Notes under the pieces: generated by a model
What the model saw: the letters and a program-made list of their open reading frames with translations, nothing else
Told to the model about the DNA's origin: nothing
Database searches by the model: none
Position numbers and translations under genes: made by a program
NCBI GenBank assembly: GCA_044433365.1
Contig: JAWXTR010000089.1
Location: 1 to 12,691 of the forward strand
Source of the DNA: CAMQVM01 sp044433365
GTDB lineage: Bacteria; Bacteroidota; Bacteroidia; Bacteroidales; Rikenellaceae
DNA length: 12,691 bases
Reading direction: 5' to 3'
Part shown: in pieces, positions 6,849 through 12,691 of the stretch
How positions within the stretch are numbered: position 1 is the stretch's first letter
Layout: every line of letters begins with the position of its first letter

Positions 6849-7079
6849 ATGGAAATTAAAGTGTTAGGAACTGGTTGTTCTAAATGCAAAGCATTAGAGC
6901 AGAGTGTACGTGAGGTTGTAGCAGAGATGAATATTGATGCAACAGTCGAAAAGGTTGAAAACCTTATTGAGATTATGAATTTTAATGTTATTTCTATGCC
7001 AGGGTTGGTTGTAGATGGCAAGGTGGTTTCGTCGGGTAAGAAATTATCAAAAAGTGAGATAACAGCATTATTAAGGTAA
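6849..7079 (+). CDS. arsE: Small thioredoxin-fold CxxC protein, ArsE-like
   Basis: The 76-residue protein has no signal peptide and is probably cytoplasmic. The motif CSKC (residues 10-13) follows the first beta strand (MEIKVLGTG), and the cis-proline segment SMPGLVVDGKVV is near residue 50. This is the pattern of the short thioredoxin family called redox-active disulfide protein 2. Such a gene sits with an exported CxxC protein and an ArsG permease in the ArsEFG system described for Shewanella, where ArsE and ArsF each carry a cysteine pair thought to handle trivalent aromatic arsenicals. The same order occurs here, so ArsE is the preferred name. A role as a reductant for ArsC is the alternative. 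An operator-like palindrome lies just upstream and a hairpin repeat overlaps its stop. Confidence 0.75.
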   Translation: MEIKVLGTGCSKCKALEQSVREVVAEMNIDATVEKVENLIEIMNFNVISMPGLVVDGKVVSSGKKLSKSEITALLR

Positions 7080-7115
7080 TTTCTAAAATCTATCAAAATC
7101 CAGAATTTAGAACTC
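7073..7115 (+). repeat. Hairpin element directly after a stop codon, copy 2
   Basis: This is the reverse complement of the 5661-5704 element, with 23 identical bases (7093-7115) and similar flanks. TTCTAAAATCT (7081-7091) pairs with AGAATTTAGAA (7102-7112) with one mismatch. It overlaps the arsE stop (7077-7079), so in both copies the element lies immediately 3' of a gene on the same strand. Confidence 0.6.
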
Positions 7116-7170
7116 CCCTAAATAGATTTAGCTTCTAAAAGTTAGATTTTTAATTCTTCTTAATTTAAAA

Positions 7171-7599
7171 ATGATGAAAAAAAGAATAGTAATATTAGTA
7201 TCATTAGTTGCAATTGGATTATCTGCAACTGTTGCAACTGCTAAAAACAGTGATAATATATGTTTTAGCTCTCAAGAGAAAAGCGTAGAGAACACAAAAG
7301 TAGAGGTGTTGTATCTGCATGGTAAACAGCGTTGTGTAACTTGCATAGCAATTGGCGACCAAGCAGCTTCGCTTGTCGAGGAGTTGGGTAACGATAATGT
7401 AGTGATAAAAACCATAGATTTTTCTACAGCAGAGGGCGAAAAAATTGCTGATAAATATGAGGTAGTCAGCTCGTCATTGATTGTTGTAAAAGGTGAAAAG
7501 GTTGAGAATCTTACTGCAATGAGTTTTAGATATGCTAGAAATAAGCCTGAGCAATTTAAAAAGAATTTAAAAGAGTCAATTGAAAAAATGTTGAAATAA
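7171..7599 (+). CDS. arsF: Exported thioredoxin-fold CxxC protein, ArsF-like
   Basis: The 142-residue protein has a cleavable signal peptide (positive MMKKR, hydrophobic stretch, ATA-K cleavage near residue 24) and should act in the periplasm. A thioredoxin-like core follows: the strand VEVLYLHG, the motif CVTC (55-58), and the strand VVIKTIDFS. The strand SSLIVVKG near 98-105 lacks the usual cis-proline. A third cysteine lies at 31. In the ArsEFG system an exported CxxC protein precedes the ArsG permease, and here the stop overlaps the permease ATG by one base (TAATG), indicating tight coupling. It may capture or pass on trivalent organoarsenicals, or serve as a redox partner. The assignment rests on gene order and motif, not on alignment. 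Confidence 0.65.
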   Translation: MMKKRIVILVSLVAIGLSATVATAKNSDNICFSSQEKSVENTKVEVLYLHGKQRCVTCIAIGDQAASLVEELGNDNVVIKTIDFSTAEGEKIADKYEVVSSSLIVVKGEKVENLTAMSFRYARNKPEQFKKNLKESIEKMLK

Positions 7600-8309
7600 T
7601 GGAGTGGCTACAATCTCTACTCGATAGTAGTACAACACCTATCTTTACTGCTTTTTTACTTGGACTACTTACTGCAGTCTCACCCTGTCCCCTGGCAACA
7701 AATATTACTGCTATCGGATTTATTAGCCGTGATTTAGAGTCTCGTCGTAGAATCTTTTGGGGTGGAATACTCTACACATTAGGTCGAATTTTGAGCTACA
7801 CTATCTTAGGTATCATATTAATTACTATAGTCCGTGAAGGCTCCTCTTTTTTTCAGCTTCAAAAAACAATATCTAAATATGGTGAGTTATTAATCTCTCC
7901 TGCCCTTATTCTGATAGGTCTATTTATGTTATTTAGCGAAAAAATCAACTTGCCGAGCTTTGGGTTTAATGGTTCGGCTGGCGATAAACTAAAAAATCGA
8001 GGAGGTGTTGGTGCGCTACTGCTAGGTGTTTTGTTTGCACTTGCATTTTGCCCAACAAGTGGAGTTTTTTACTTTGGGATGCTTATACCTATGGCAGCAG
8101 CTTCAACAGCTGGATATTTTATGCCAGTTGTGTTTGCAATTGCAACAGCTTTACCTGTAATTATTGTGGCATGGGTTTTGGCATATAGTGTTGGTGGGAT
8201 AGGTAAGCTATATAACCGTATTAAGATATTTCAAAAGTGGTTTTCACTTATTGTTGCATTAATATTTATTGTGGTGGGAATTTATTATGGTATAATATTT
8301 TATTTATAA
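7599..8309 (+). CDS. arsG: ArsG-type arsenical efflux permease (DsbD/CcdA-like membrane protein)
   Basis: The 236-residue inner-membrane protein has about six hydrophobic segments. Two conserved Cys-Pro motifs in membrane segments, SPCPLATN (about 28-35) and AFCPTSG (about 149-155), are the hallmarks of the cytochrome c biogenesis/DsbD transmembrane family. Homologues in Bacteroidota ars clusters are annotated as ArsG-family aromatic arsenical efflux permeases. In the known system ArsG exports trivalent aromatic arsenicals with help from ArsE and ArsF. Its start overlaps the stop of the exported CxxC gene by one base. An alternative is a DsbD-like electron carrier that reduces the periplasmic CVTC protein. 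The ars context makes export more likely, but both roles could be combined. Confidence 0.75.
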   Translation: MEWLQSLLDSSTTPIFTAFLLGLLTAVSPCPLATNITAIGFISRDLESRRRIFWGGILYTLGRILSYTILGIILITIVREGSSFFQLQKTISKYGELLISPALILIGLFMLFSEKINLPSFGFNGSAGDKLKNRGGVGALLLGVLFALAFCPTSGVFYFGMLIPMAAASTAGYFMPVVFAIATALPVIIVAWVLAYSVGGIGKLYNRIKIFQKWFSLIVALIFIVVGIYYGIIFYL

Positions 8310-8365
8310 AGCAACCGAAAACGATTGTAGGGAACTTCCCTATTAATAACAACAATTTTTTAGTT

Positions 8366-8830
8366 ATGAAAGTTTTGATTTTATGTACAGGCAATAGCTG
8401 TCGTAGCCAGATGGCACACGGTTTTTTGCAATCATTTGATAACAATCTTATGGTCTGTTCGGCAGGAACTGCAGCAGCAGGAAAGCTCAATGAGGGCGCA
8501 GTGCAGGCGATGGCTGAGGTGGGAATAGATATTTCAAACCACACCTCCGACCCAGTCGAAAAGTATTTAAACGAGCAGTGGGATTATGTAATTACAGTTT
8601 GTGGGGGTGCAAACGAGTCGTGCCCTACCTTTATAGGAGAGGTAAAACATCGCTTGCATATCGGTTTTGACGATCCATCACACGCTGTAGGTACCCCTGA
8701 ATTTATAAAAAGTGAATTTCGTAGAGTGCGCAACGAGATTCGTCGTGAATTTCACAAGCTTTGGGTTGAAAATATGATGGAAGAGCCTTCATGTCCATGT
8801 GGAGCTAATGATTTTTGTCGTTGTGAATAA
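8366..8830 (+). CDS. arsC: Thioredoxin-coupled arsenate reductase (low-MW phosphatase family)
   Basis: This cytoplasmic enzyme reduces arsenate to arsenite. It has 154 residues starting MKVLILCTGNSCRSQ. The frame is open upstream to 8237 but that part overlaps arsG, so the ATG at 8366 is used. The P-loop C7-x5-R13 is followed by C79 and C86 (VCGGANESCP) with the same spacing as Cys10, Cys82 and Cys89 of plasmid pI258 ArsC. The aspartate pair in FDDPSHAVG (about 105-106) supplies the general acid. All catalytic residues are therefore present. Unusually, the C-terminus has a Cys-rich tail with four cysteines, at 143, 145, 151 and 153 (CPCGANDFCRC), beyond the roughly 131 residues of pI258 ArsC. 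The 56-base spacer upstream contains the palindrome AGGGAACTTCCCT (8329-8341). Confidence 0.93.
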   Translation: MKVLILCTGNSCRSQMAHGFLQSFDNNLMVCSAGTAAAGKLNEGAVQAMAEVGIDISNHTSDPVEKYLNEQWDYVITVCGGANESCPTFIGEVKHRLHIGFDDPSHAVGTPEFIKSEFRRVRNEIRREFHKLWVENMMEEPSCPCGANDFCRCE

Positions 8831-8895
8831 TGCACAATAACTTTTAATCTCTTAAAATCAGTATTTTGTAAGTTCCCTCAAACTATATAATCAAA

Positions 8896-9864
8896 ATGAT
8901 ACAACAATTTGCCGATTGGCTAGTGTACGATATATTTGAAATTGATGCTGCATCACATCTTGGAGCAGCATTAAATTTTTTCTTTTACGACACAATTAAA
9001 ATTCTTCTTCTGCTATTTTTAATTAGCTCCATAATGGGGGTTATAAATGCCTATTTTCCGATAGAAAAGCTTAGAAACTACCTGATTAGTCATAAATTAT
9101 ATGGCTTACAATATCTTCTTGCATCAATATTTGGAGCTATTACACCCTTTTGCTCTTGTTCCTCAATTCCTCTATTTATAGGGTTTGTAAAGGGGGGTAT
9201 TCCGCTAGGTGTGACCTTTTCCTATCTTATCACTTCACCACTTGTAAACGAGGTTGCTGTTGCAATGTTTCTAGGTCTATTTGGTGTAAAAGCAACCCTT
9301 ATATATGCAGGTTCTGGAGTGGTTTTAGGTGTAGTTGGAGGATATGTTTTAGGAAGATTTAAACTCGATAAATATCTATCTCCTTGGGTGCAGCAGATAC
9401 AAGAAAATGCAACTGTTGAGCAAGAAGAGTGGAGTCAAAACAACACTTCTTTTGTAGATAGACTACCTCAGATTTTGAAAGATGCTTGGAGTATTGTTCG
9501 TGGAGTGCTTGTTTATGTACTTATAGGTATTGCTATAGGGGGCGCAATGCACGGATATGTTCCCGAAAATTTCTTTACTGAGCAGTTGGCAGCCGATAGA
9601 TGGTATGGTGTGCCACTTGCAGTGATATTGGCTGTTCCGATGTATGCAAATGCGGCAGGTGTAGTGCCAATAATCCAAGTTTTTGTGGCAAAAGGTGTAC
9701 CACTAGGTACAGCAATAGCATTTATGATGGGGGTTGTGGGTCTCTCACTACCTGAGGCAACACTTCTTAAAAAAGTGATGACGTGGAAACTGATAGCTAT
9801 ATTTTTCGGCACAATTACGCTATTTATTGTCTTGCTTGGTTATCTTTTCAATTTGGTGTTATAG
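8896..9864 (+). CDS. arsP: ArsP-type permease (organoarsenical efflux)
   Basis: The 322-residue polytopic inner-membrane protein has about eight hydrophobic segments. The signature TPFCSCSSIPLFIGF (83-97), with the CSC pair at 86 and 88, and a matching second half containing MYANAAGVVPIIQVF and GLSLPEATLL place it in the PF03773 permease family, which includes ArsP. Studied ArsP proteins export trivalent organoarsenicals such as methylarsenite and reduced roxarsone. Related permeases have been proposed to export other metals. As the last gene of an ars operon, arsenical export is the best inference. Its spacer from arsC is 65 bases and includes AAGTTCCCTC, a motif shared with other spacers. 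A strong terminator follows. Confidence 0.85.
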   Translation: MIQQFADWLVYDIFEIDAASHLGAALNFFFYDTIKILLLLFLISSIMGVINAYFPIEKLRNYLISHKLYGLQYLLASIFGAITPFCSCSSIPLFIGFVKGGIPLGVTFSYLITSPLVNEVAVAMFLGLFGVKATLIYAGSGVVLGVVGGYVLGRFKLDKYLSPWVQQIQENATVEQEEWSQNNTSFVDRLPQILKDAWSIVRGVLVYVLIGIAIGGAMHGYVPENFFTEQLAADRWYGVPLAVILAVPMYANAAGVVPIIQVFVAKGVPLGTAIAFMMGVVGLSLPEATLLKKVMTWKLIAIFFGTITLFIVLLGYLFNLVL

Positions 9865-9870
9865 AAAATT

Positions 9871-9968
9871 TGAGGATGACTCAAATGTCCTTGAAAATAA
9901 CAAACAACCCTTGTCGTAAGCTCTGTGACAAGGGTTGTTTGTTTAAAATGGGTGCTTTTGGGTCACCT
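9871..9968 (+). terminator. Palindromic terminator element, copy 2, end of ars operon
   Basis: Seventeen bases, AACAAACAACCCTTGTC (9899-9915), pair perfectly with 9927-9943 around an 11-base loop. Outer GGATGACTCAAA and TTTTGGGTCACC extend the fold imperfectly. U-rich sequence follows on both strands, so it could also end the convergent DUF1566 gene. It matches the element at 4826-4924 in core and flanks. Confidence 0.85.
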
Positions 9969-10045
9969 TCTTTTATAGGAAATTAATGATTGATTTTAGA
10001 AGTTCCCTTGACTATTTTCAATCTGCTTATATTGCTATTTTAAAA

Positions 10046-11494
10046 CTATTTTTTAGATGTATCACGTACCAAACGGACGAAGTTGTAGTATCGCTCCTCA
10101 CCACCTTCAACAGCTATATTATTGTCGGCTTTAGAGTCAAAGCGAACTGCTCCAGCACCATGAAAATCTGCTCCATTATTGTTTACTGCTCGACCAAATG
10201 CAACATACCATGCAAAATAGAATGGTTTACCTTTTGTAAAGCAAGCAGAAGTTCCTGTCCAGTAGTAACCAAAATCGTCGTCACCAGCCTCATTAACAAA
10301 TGGCGTACAACTAAAAATAGGATCTATTGCTGCCTCTACACCCTTACTGCTTGGAGCACGAGAATAGTCTACAATACTTTGTAGTTCCTTAACATTAGGT
10401 AGTCGCCAATCGCTATAACCTGCTAATGTTGCACCCTCAGCATAAGGTAGTGCATCAACCCATTCAATGCCCTCACCATTATCGGCTTGCGCCCACATCA
10501 AACCTGTTGCCAAATCAGAAATTGTACCATCGCCATTATCTACAAATTTATTTTCTCCATAAATATTACCTCTCACTGCTCTCACCTGCTTAGCCATTGG
10601 ATTTCCCATAGGGCGATTGCCACCACCACCTGGAGGAGGTGCCATTGCACCGTTATTATCTCCACCCTCACGCATTGGTGGGCGTTGCTGACCATCTTGG
10701 TTGTCGCCTTGCATTGGTGGACGCTGCCCTCCTGCTTCACCGCCTTCTCTCATTGGTGGATGCTGACCATGAGCTAAGCTATCGCCTTGCATCGGTGGAC
10801 GATGCTCTCCATTTTCACCACCTTCTCTCATCGGTGGACGTTGACCATCATTATCATTACCATTGCCATCGGGGCGCATACGTTGCCCTCGCTCATTACC
10901 ATTCTGGTCACCCTTACCACCTCTTTCTCTCATGTTAGAGCCAGCAGGATAGGCTTTTATATGTCCTGTAACATGATTTACGCCAAATGCTGCATCATTA
11001 CGCCCTTCGACTGTCTCACCAACATACTTGTTATCAGCCCAATATTGTTCGTCTTTAGTAACTTCACCATTAGAAAGATAGAAAAAGTTGGTGTCAAGGT
11101 ATGGCCAACCCACTTCAAAATTACTGATAGAGAATAACTCTTTTAATGTAGGAAGTCGCCAATCTGAGTAGCCTCCCAGTTCCAGATTCTCACAATACTC
11201 CTTAGCCTCAGCCCAAGTCATTCCCTCCATAGGAGGTGTTTGTTGCCACATAAGAGCTGTGTTTTGGTCGACAACTGTACCATCGCCATTATCTTTAAAC
11301 GACATAGGTACACCGCTGAGATAATGAGCATCTTGACCATAAAGTTTATCTCCATCTTTCAACGAACTTAGCACATTTCCTTGCTCATCATAACTAAGCG
11401 TTTGCCCTGTAGCATTTAGCTTATAAGTTTGCCCCGTGCAACTTGAAGCACCTAATGCAGTGACAACTATTGCTGTTAATAATTTAAACTTCAT
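10046..11494 (-). CDS. Lipoprotein with two DUF1566 (Lcl_C) domains and a Pro/Gly-rich repeat linker
   Basis: The 482-residue protein has a lipobox (GASS-C19), so it is anchored and probably surface or periplasmic. Two similar domains are visible. Domain 1 spans about 67-180 (DNGDGTVVDQNTALMW, then GGYSDWRLPTLKEL). Domain 2 spans about 317-478 (DNGDGTISDLATGLMW, then AGYSDWRLPNVKEL). This is the DUF1566/Lcl_C pattern, related to C-type-lectin-like and formylglycine-enzyme-like folds, often found in surface proteins. The linker (about 186-305) is Gly/Asn/Arg rich and carries five RPPM-type units with an exact 13-residue period starting at 219, 232, 245, 258 and 271. No function is known. Ligand or matrix binding is a guess. 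It diverges from the carbonic anhydrase gene and converges on the ars operon terminator. Confidence 0.85.
   Translation of the reverse strand: MKFKLLTAIVVTALGASSCTGQTYKLNATGQTLSYDEQGNVLSSLKDGDKLYGQDAHYLSGVPMSFKDNGDGTVVDQNTALMWQQTPPMEGMTWAEAKEYCENLELGGYSDWRLPTLKELFSISNFEVGWPYLDTNFFYLSNGEVTKDEQYWADNKYVGETVEGRNDAAFGVNHVTGHIKAYPAGSNMRERGGKGDQNGNERGQRMRPDGNGNDNDGQRPPMREGGENGEHRPPMQGDSLAHGQHPPMREGGEAGGQRPPMQGDNQDGQQRPPMREGGDNNGAMAPPPGGGGNRPMGNPMAKQVRAVRGNIYGENKFVDNGDGTISDLATGLMWAQADNGEGIEWVDALPYAEGATLAGYSDWRLPNVKELQSIVDYSRAPSSKGVEAAIDPIFSCTPFVNEAGDDDFGYYWTGTSACFTKGKPFYFAWYVAFGRAVNNNGADFHGAGAVRFDSKADNNIAVEGGEERYYNFVRLVRDTSKK
10646..10840 (-). repeat. Five 39-base coding tandem repeats
   Basis: Five 39-base units encode RPPM-type 13-residue repeats. 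Units 1, 3 and 5 read REGG after PPM and units 2 and 4 read QGD, so a 78-base higher-order unit is apparent. Such arrays can gain or lose copies by slippage without changing frame. Confidence 0.8.
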
Positions 11495-11849
11495 ATTTTT
11501 AATAATTTATAAATTTCTATTATACATTTATTTATTGTATTTGATTTGTAAATTTTCATATTGTTTGCAAATTCAATCCGGTAATATATAATATATAACG
11601 TTTTAAATTACAATATATTATATATTTTTTACTAATTGTAAATAGACAAATCTACAAAATTTTGAACAATTATTTATTTGTAGATTATAATACAAATTTG
11701 GTAGAAAATTTACTATTTTTTATTGAATATAAAATTTTTCATAAATTTCATATTTAATGAAAAATATAAAAAATTTATAAGAATAAAATAAATATTGGGC
11801 TAATTTTTGTTTAAAATTTATCTTTATAAAATTTTAAACAATCAAAAAT
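11495..11849. other. Very AT-rich divergent intergenic region
   Basis: This 355-base spacer separates two divergent lipoprotein genes and should hold both promoters. No consensus TTTG/TAnnTTTG pair with correct spacing was found for either. Two inverted repeats stand out: AATATATAATATAT (11583-11596) with its complement at 11613-11626, and AATCTACAAA (11649-11658) with TTTGTAGATT (11677-11686). The second could be a regulator site. The first may be chance in such AT-rich DNA. Confidence 0.5.
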
Positions 11850-12557
11850 ATGAAAAAAATTATCTTTGCAATTATTGTATTATTGACCTCAGTGGCATGC
11901 AATTCAAAAAACGAAAAAACAGTTCAACAAATAGAGAGCAAAATATTAAAATCATCGGAACTTGAGCTGCTCACTCCCGACTCAGTATTGGTACTCTTAA
12001 AAGAGGGAAATCAAAATTTTATCTCTAATTCTATGCGCATTCGCAACCCTCAAGCGCAGCTTGCAAAATCGGCTGAAATTGGACAAGCTCCCAAAGCTAT
12101 TGTACTATCGTGTATCGACTCACGTGTCCCTGTCGAAACTATATTTGATATGGGCATAGGCGATATTTTTGTCGCTCGTGTGGCTGGAAATGTTGTAAAT
12201 GAAGATATGTTAGCAAGCATGGAGTATGCCTGTAAGTATATTGGAAGTAAGGTCGTTGTGGTATTAGGTCATGAGTCGTGTGGTGCTGTAAATGCTGCTT
12301 GTGCAGGGCTAGAAGATGGTAATTTGACCGAACTTATGCACAAAATTCACCCTGCCGTAGAGCTAGCAGCAGCCGATGGAGGCGATCCACTTTCCAAAGA
12401 GTTTCAAAGCAGAGCAGTAGCCTATAATGTAGATGTTATGGTAGATAATATCCGAAAAAGTAGCAAAACTTTGGCTGATTTGGAGGCAGAGGGTAAAATT
12501 AAGATTATTGGCGGTGTGTTTAGTATCTATACTGGGGCTGTTGAGTTTGATTATTAA
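11850..12557 (+). CDS. Beta-class carbonic anhydrase, predicted lipoprotein
   Basis: The enzyme interconverts CO2 and bicarbonate using zinc. It has 235 residues. The beta-class motifs are complete: SCIDSRVP gives zinc ligand C88 with the D90-R92 dyad, and GHESCGAV gives H141 and C144. VARVAGN and the C-terminal GGVFSIYTGAVEF region fit the family. The N-terminus MKKIIFAIIVLLTSVAC is a lipoprotein signal with C17, so the enzyme is probably lipid-anchored in the periplasm or outer membrane, unlike the usual cytoplasmic forms. The lipobox is slightly off consensus (serine at -3). It stands alone on the plus strand after a long AT-rich spacer, so the context gives no partner. A dispersed palindromic repeat begins 14 bases after the stop. 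Confidence 0.92.
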   Translation: MKKIIFAIIVLLTSVACNSKNEKTVQQIESKILKSSELELLTPDSVLVLLKEGNQNFISNSMRIRNPQAQLAKSAEIGQAPKAIVLSCIDSRVPVETIFDMGIGDIFVARVAGNVVNEDMLASMEYACKYIGSKVVVVLGHESCGAVNAACAGLEDGNLTELMHKIHPAVELAAADGGDPLSKEFQSRAVAYNVDVMVDNIRKSSKTLADLEAEGKIKIIGGVFSIYTGAVEFDY

Positions 12558-12571
12558 TGCTATAGCGTTGT

Positions 12572-12691
12572 GTTTAAGTAGTGTAAAACAATTATTGCCA
12601 TATTCTTAATAGCACTCTTGGAGCGATATTTTTCACTATTAAATCTCAATATAGAACCACTATATTTTCGATTCAATAGCAAAAAATCTCA
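12572..12691 (+). repeat. Long palindromic repeat, copy 2, cut by the window end
   Basis: All 120 bases are identical to 1736-1855 in the same orientation. The left arm of the palindrome (about 12606-12654), the loop and part of the right arm are present, and the rest lies beyond the window. Perfect identity over non-coding DNA suggests recent spread or gene conversion. Confidence 0.85.

Noticed and set aside
8237..8365. N-terminal extension of ArsC by 43 residues
   Set aside because: It overlaps the end of arsG in another frame, and the family start MKVLILCTGNSCRS is at 8366.
9986..10384. Plus-strand 132-residue open frame
   Set aside because: It is mostly antisense to the C-terminal DUF1566 domain and has no recognisable domain.
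10646..10840. Regular 39-base repeats as a CRISPR array
   Set aside because: The repeats are in frame inside a gene, have no unique spacers and no cas genes nearby.
10487..11137. Plus-strand open frames over the DUF1566 gene
   Set aside because: They are antisense shadows of the repeat-rich linker, with His/Thr/Trp-biased composition and no family signal.
1736..12691. Composite transposon bounded by the two palindromic repeats
   Set aside because: No transposase or integrase is present in the window and the genes between are a mixed set in both orientations.

Overview
The window looks like a chromosomal stretch from a low-GC member of the Bacteroidota, most likely a Bacteroidales gut or host-associated bacterium. 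The evidence is AT-rich spacers, TAnnTTTG-type -7 promoter elements with TTTG near -33, no clear Shine-Dalgarno sequences, several lipoproteins, a serine-type sulfatase remnant, and proteins of recognisably Bacteroidales type. No rRNA, tRNA, CRISPR, transposase or phage gene was seen.

Layout. Positions 233-1630 (minus) hold a dicarboxylate/amino-acid:cation symporter followed 6 bases later by a 70-residue zinc-ribbon-like protein. Positions 1975-4824 (plus) hold a large lipoprotein with an N-terminal PQQ-like beta-propeller and a C-terminal catalytic-looking region, possibly a lambda-carrageenase-like (GH150) enzyme. It faces a broken S1 sulfatase on the minus strand (about 5118-5498), which hints at past use of sulfated glycans. 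An acidic protein of unknown function follows at 5702-6262 (minus).

The centre (6331-9943, plus) is a compact arsenic resistance operon: arsR, a small CxxC thioredoxin-fold protein (ArsE-like), an exported CxxC thioredoxin-fold protein (ArsF-like), an ArsG-type permease, a thioredoxin-coupled arsenate reductase (arsC) and an ArsP-type permease, closed by a strong terminator. Two near-identical palindromes, TTCG-TAnnTTTG-CGAA, each enclose a -7 promoter element, one before arsR and one before arsE. They are strong candidates for ArsR operators. The gene set suggests handling of organic and aromatic arsenicals as well as arsenate.

The right end has a two-domain DUF1566 lipoprotein with five exact-period 13-residue Pro/Gly-rich repeats (10046-11494, minus), a very AT-rich divergent spacer, and a beta-class carbonic anhydrase predicted to be a lipoprotein (11850-12557, plus).

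The spacers are rich in dispersed small repeats: a roughly 105-base imperfect palindrome whose 120-base leading part recurs exactly at the window end; two copies of a roughly 100-base terminator element; a hairpin element found directly after two stop codons; a short motif ATTTTAGAAGTTMCCYT in most ars-region spacers; and an inverted AATAAAGG-type repeat. Several of these sit at the breakpoints of the sulfatase remnant.
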